Shown here: piece by piece, positions 4,427 to 6,903 of the stretch
Position numbering within the stretch: the stretch's first letter is position 1
Layout: each line of letters opens with the position of its first letter
Source of the DNA: CAUPWF01 sp036656615
GTDB taxonomy: Bacteria; Bacillota; Clostridia; Lachnospirales; Lachnospiraceae
Reading direction: 5' to 3'
DNA: 6,903 nt
Assembly: GCA_036656615.1 (NCBI GenBank)
Contig: JAVXHY010000037.1
Span: 1 to 6,903, forward strand
The notes under the pieces: model-generated
Databases searched by the model: none
Told to the model about the DNA's origin: nothing
What the model saw: only the letters and a program-made list of their open reading frames with translations
Program-made: the position numbers and the translations under genes

Positions 4427-4789
4427 ATGAAAAATGAAATAGAAATACCATGTTGTGATTTTATGCACGCACATGACGAATTAGTAAAAAAAGTAAATAA
4501 AAATATGCCGGAAGAAGAAGTATTATATAGTCTTGCTGAATTGTATAAGATATTTGCTGATACAACAAGAATAAAGATTTTATATGTGTTATTTGAATCG
4601 GAAATGTGTGTATGTGATATTGCACAATTATTGAATATGAGCATCTCAGCAATCTCACATCAATTGAGGGTTCTAAAGCAAGGGAGACTGGTGAAATTCC
4701 GTCGGGAAGGTAAGACTGTTTTCTATTCCCTGTCAGATGATCATGTGAGAACCATTATTAATCAAGGATTAGAACATATTGGAGAATAA
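4427..4789 (+). CDS. ArsR/SmtB-family metal-sensing repressor (CadC-like)
   Basis: A 120-aa dimeric winged-helix repressor, the usual family length. The DNA-reading helix is near residues 72-85 (SISAISHQLRVLKQ), followed by the wing (about 87-101). Both known metal sites look intact. C61 and C63 in the EMCVCD motif, with C9/C10 and H14/H16 near the N-terminus, could form the CadC-type thiolate site for Cd/Pb. D104, H106, H117 and E120 have exactly the spacing of the SmtB/CzrA alpha5 Zn site. I chose the ATG at 4427 because AGGTGG (4415-4420) is six bases before it; the ATG at 4421 directly touches that site, and an upstream TTG at 4391 lies inside the operator. It is first in an operon with an HMA protein and a P1B ATPase, and should repress that operon until metal binds. 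The metal preference (Cd/Pb or Zn) cannot be settled from sequence. Confidence 0.9.
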   Translation: MKNEIEIPCCDFMHAHDELVKKVNKNMPEEEVLYSLAELYKIFADTTRIKILYVLFESEMCVCDIAQLLNMSISAISHQLRVLKQGRLVKFRREGKTVFYSLSDDHVRTIINQGLEHIGE

Positions 4790-4820
4790 GAACAGGACAA
4801 TGAAAGAGAGGAAATTGATA

Positions 4821-5039
4821 ATGAAAAAAATATACAGATTGGAAGATTTAGATTGTGCAAATTGTGCTGCAAAAATGGAGCGTGGAATTCAGAAGATCAA
4901 AGGGGTACATCATGTTACTGTAAGTTTTTTGACACAAAAAATGATGATTGAGGCAGAAGATGAATCTTTTAATCATATCATGGAACAAGTAATTGTAATT
5001 TGTAAAAAGGTCGAACCAGATTGTAGGATTATGCTATAA
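4821..5039 (+). CDS. Stand-alone heavy-metal-associated (HMA) domain protein
   Basis: A 72-aa protein that is essentially one ferredoxin-like HMA domain. The metal-binding loop LDCANCAAKM puts C12 and C15 in a CxxC pair, as in the N-terminal domains of CadA/ZntA ATPases and in soluble metallochaperones. Two further cysteines near the C-terminus (in VIVICKK and PDCRIML) may add ligands. The start at 4821 follows GAGAGG (4807-4812) by eight bases; an ATG at 4800 has no good site. The gene lies 31 bp after the repressor and 13 bp before the ATPase, clearly in one operon. Since the ATPase begins without such a domain, this protein most likely delivers or senses the metal for it in trans. LDCANC resembles Zn/Cd-type HMA domains more than the copper-type MxCxxC. 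Confidence 0.85.
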   Translation: MKKIYRLEDLDCANCAAKMERGIQKIKGVHHVTVSFLTQKMMIEAEDESFNHIMEQVIVICKKVEPDCRIML

Positions 5040-5052
5040 GGAAGGAGTGGTC

Positions 5053-6903
5053 ATGAGTAGAAAACAAAAAAAGATGCTGTCCAGGATTCTGATTAGTAGT
5101 ATCTTATTAATTCTAAGTTATTTGATACCGATTACAAATTCGTGGAAATTTATATTATTTCTAGTTCCGTATTTGGTTGTTGGCTGGGATGTTTTGTGGA
5201 AAGCAATACGTAATATCTTGGGTGGACAAGTCTTTGATGAAAACTTTCTTATGTCTATAGCTACGATTGGAGCATTTGGTATCGGGGAATATCCAGAAGC
5301 TGTTTTTGTAATGCTGTTTTATCAAGTGGGGGAACTTTTTCAGGGCTATGCAGTAGGAAAAAGTCGAAAATCTATTTCTTCACTTATGGATATTCGTCCA
5401 GATTATGCCAATGTAGAACGAGACGGGGATTATGTTTCGGTTGACCCAGAAGAAGTGGAAATCGGTGAAATCATTCTTATTAAACCGGGAGAGAAAGTTC
5501 CACTGGATGGAATTGTGCTAGAGGGAACCTCTAGTTTAAATACCATGGCACTAACTGGAGAATCCATGCCAAGGGATGTATGGGTTGGGCAAGGGGTTAT
5601 GAGTGGATGTATGAATATCAATGGCCTGATAAAGGTACGTGTTTCTTGCGAATTTGGTGAATCAACGGTTTCTAAGATATTGAATTTAGTTGAAAATTCT
5701 AGCTCTAACAAAGCAAAAGCGGAGAATTTCATTACTCGTTTTGCAAGAGTTTACACACCCACAGTTGTAATTGCAGCGGTATGCCTAGCTATTTTCCCAC
5801 CTTTATTTTTTCATGCAGTATGGAGTACTTGGGTGGAACGGGCACTCATTTTCTTGGTTATTTCCTGTCCCTGTGCATTGGTTATTTCGGTTCCCCTTAC
5901 CTTTTTTGGTGGAATTGGAGGAGCCTCGAGATGTGGTATATTGGTAAAGGGTGCAAATTATCTGGAGGCACTGGCAAACAGTGAAATTGTGGTATTTGAT
6001 AAAACCGGAACACTTACAAAAGGGAACTTTCAAGTAACCGCCATACATCCAGAAAAACTTTCTGAGCAAAAATTATTAGAGCTTGCAGCGATAGCAGAAA
6101 TTTATTCTAATCATCCAATTTCTATTTCCTTAAGGTCTTCCTATCATAAATCAATCGATAAGAAAAGAATTACGAAGACAGAAGAACTTGCAGGTCAAGG
6201 TATTTGTGCAGTCATTGATGGACAAGAGGTACATGTAGGAAATGAAAAACTAATGGAGCACATTGGTGCGTCCTGGCATTCATGTCATTACCCTGGAACT
6301 ATCATACATCTGGCATTGAATAAGGAATATGAGGGACATATTGTAATAGCAGATGAAATCAAAAGTGAATCCGCTTCTTCAATTGCTATGCTCAAACAAA
6401 ATGGAATAAAAAAAACTGTGATGTTGACCGGCGATCAACAATCCGTAGGAAATTTGGTTGCTACACAACTTCATTTAGATGAGGTACATACGGAACTGCT
6501 TCCAGCCGATAAAGTGTCTTGTGTAGAAACATTATTGGAGGAAAAGACAAAGAATGGAAAGCTTGTATTTGTAGGAGATGGGATGAATGATGCACCGGTG
6601 CTTACGCGTGCAGATATAGGAATAGCCATGGGAGCTTTTGGCTCTGATGCTGCAATTGAAGCAGCAGATGTGGTTCTAATGGATGATAATCCGGCTAAAA
6701 TACCTCTTGCCATTATGATTGCCAAAAAGACACTGAGGATTGTTAGAGAAAATATAGTGTTTGCGCTAGGTGTGAAGGCCGTTGTGCTAATTCTTGGAGC
6801 TTTGGGCATTGCGAATATGTGGTGGGCAGTATTTGCGGATGTGGGTGTTTCCGTAATTGCAATTTTGAATGCAACCCGGGCGTTGGGGGTACAGAAGAAC
6901 CTT
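5053..6903 (+). CDS. cadA: P1B-type Zn/Cd/Pb-translocating ATPase, 3' end cut by window
   Basis: Open from ATG 5053 to the window edge, 617 codons with no stop reached. AGGAG (5043-5047) precedes the start. It pumps divalent soft metals out of the cell using ATP. The visible parts, in order, are: four N-terminal membrane helices within about residues 10-100; the actuator domain with TGES (168-171); helices at about 235-290 with the CPC metal-binding motif (C272-P273-C274); the phosphorylation site DKTGTLT (D316); the nucleotide-domain HP pair (H354-P355); the hinge GDGMNDAP (508-515); and the last two helices with K575 and D596 (FADVG). CPC plus the late Lys and Asp is the P1B-2 Zn/Cd/Pb signature, as in ZntA/CadA. 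The N-terminus has no HMA domain, which is instead encoded by the preceding gene. The NATRAL-type end indicates that only a few codons are missing. The symbol is by family similarity; orthology and exact metal are not proven. Confidence 0.92.
   Translation, partial: MSRKQKKMLSRILISSILLILSYLIPITNSWKFILFLVPYLVVGWDVLWKAIRNILGGQVFDENFLMSIATIGAFGIGEYPEAVFVMLFYQVGELFQGYAVGKSRKSISSLMDIRPDYANVERDGDYVSVDPEEVEIGEIILIKPGEKVPLDGIVLEGTSSLNTMALTGESMPRDVWVGQGVMSGCMNINGLIKVRVSCEFGESTVSKILNLVENSSSNKAKAENFITRFARVYTPTVVIAAVCLAIFPPLFFHAVWSTWVERALIFLVISCPCALVISVPLTFFGGIGGASRCGILVKGANYLEALANSEIVVFDKTGTLTKGNFQVTAIHPEKLSEQKLLELAAIAEIYSNHPISISLRSSYHKSIDKKRITKTEELAGQGICAVIDGQEVHVGNEKLMEHIGASWHSCHYPGTIIHLALNKEYEGHIVIADEIKSESASSIAMLKQNGIKKTVMLTGDQQSVGNLVATQLHLDEVHTELLPADKVSCVETLLEEKTKNGKLVFVGDGMNDAPVLTRADIGIAMGAFGSDAAIEAADVVLMDDNPAKIPLAIMIAKKTLRIVRENIVFALGVKAVVLILGALGIANMWWAVFADVGVSVIAILNATRALGVQKNL

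Noticed and set aside
4270..4658. Minus-strand open frames opposite the repressor gene
   Set aside because: They are shadows of the clearly coding plus-strand gene; no ribosome sites or domains.
5430..6809. Several open frames inside the ATPase region on both strands
   Set aside because: All lie within the continuous P1B ATPase frame, which carries every family motif in order.

Overview
The window looks like chromosomal DNA from a low-GC Gram-positive anaerobe, probably of the Clostridia/Lachnospiraceae type. The clues are AT-rich intergenic DNA, strong AGGAGG-type ribosome binding sites, a tRNA-Trp without an encoded CCA end, an ECF sigma/zinc-finger anti-sigma pair, and a CadC/SmtB-style metal-resistance operon. 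The genus cannot be named from this sequence alone.

Layout. Bases 1-80 end in an intrinsic terminator for something upstream. It is followed at once by a 140-bp non-coding element (89-228) with 16-bp terminal inverted repeats that start GTAAC and a perfect 8-bp direct duplication (AAAGTGAT), i.e. a MITE, possibly mobilised by an IS66-type transposase. Next comes tRNA-Trp(CCA) (303-373) with its own promoter (257-285) and terminator (379-415). Converging on it from the minus strand is a two-gene operon: ECF sigma factor (1333 to 857), then a membrane zinc-finger anti-sigma factor (864 to 394). The anti-sigma stop codon lies inside the stem of the tRNA terminator.

Divergent from the sigma gene, across a 265-bp control region with inverted repeats, is a plus-strand pair: a 91-aa helical protein (1599-1874) and a 795-aa protein with a beta-rich N-terminal region, three DUF11-type modules and a C-terminal helical domain (1900-4287). 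The small protein is a stand-alone paralogue of that C-terminal domain (30 identities over 63 ungapped positions by hand alignment). Neither has a signal peptide or LPXTG anchor, and cysteines occur only at or near the C-termini. This pair is the least explained part of the window. My inference is a self-assembling surface or spore-layer module in which the shared helical domain drives docking.

The last third is a heavy-metal efflux operon: a promoter with an overlapping palindromic operator, an ArsR/SmtB-family metal sensor with both the alpha3-type Cys site and the alpha5 Asp/His/His/Glu site, a 72-aa HMA-domain protein, and a P1B-type Zn/Cd/Pb-translocating ATPase that runs off the window end with all catalytic motifs visible. 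The ATPase lacks its own N-terminal metal-binding domain; the separate HMA protein probably supplies it.
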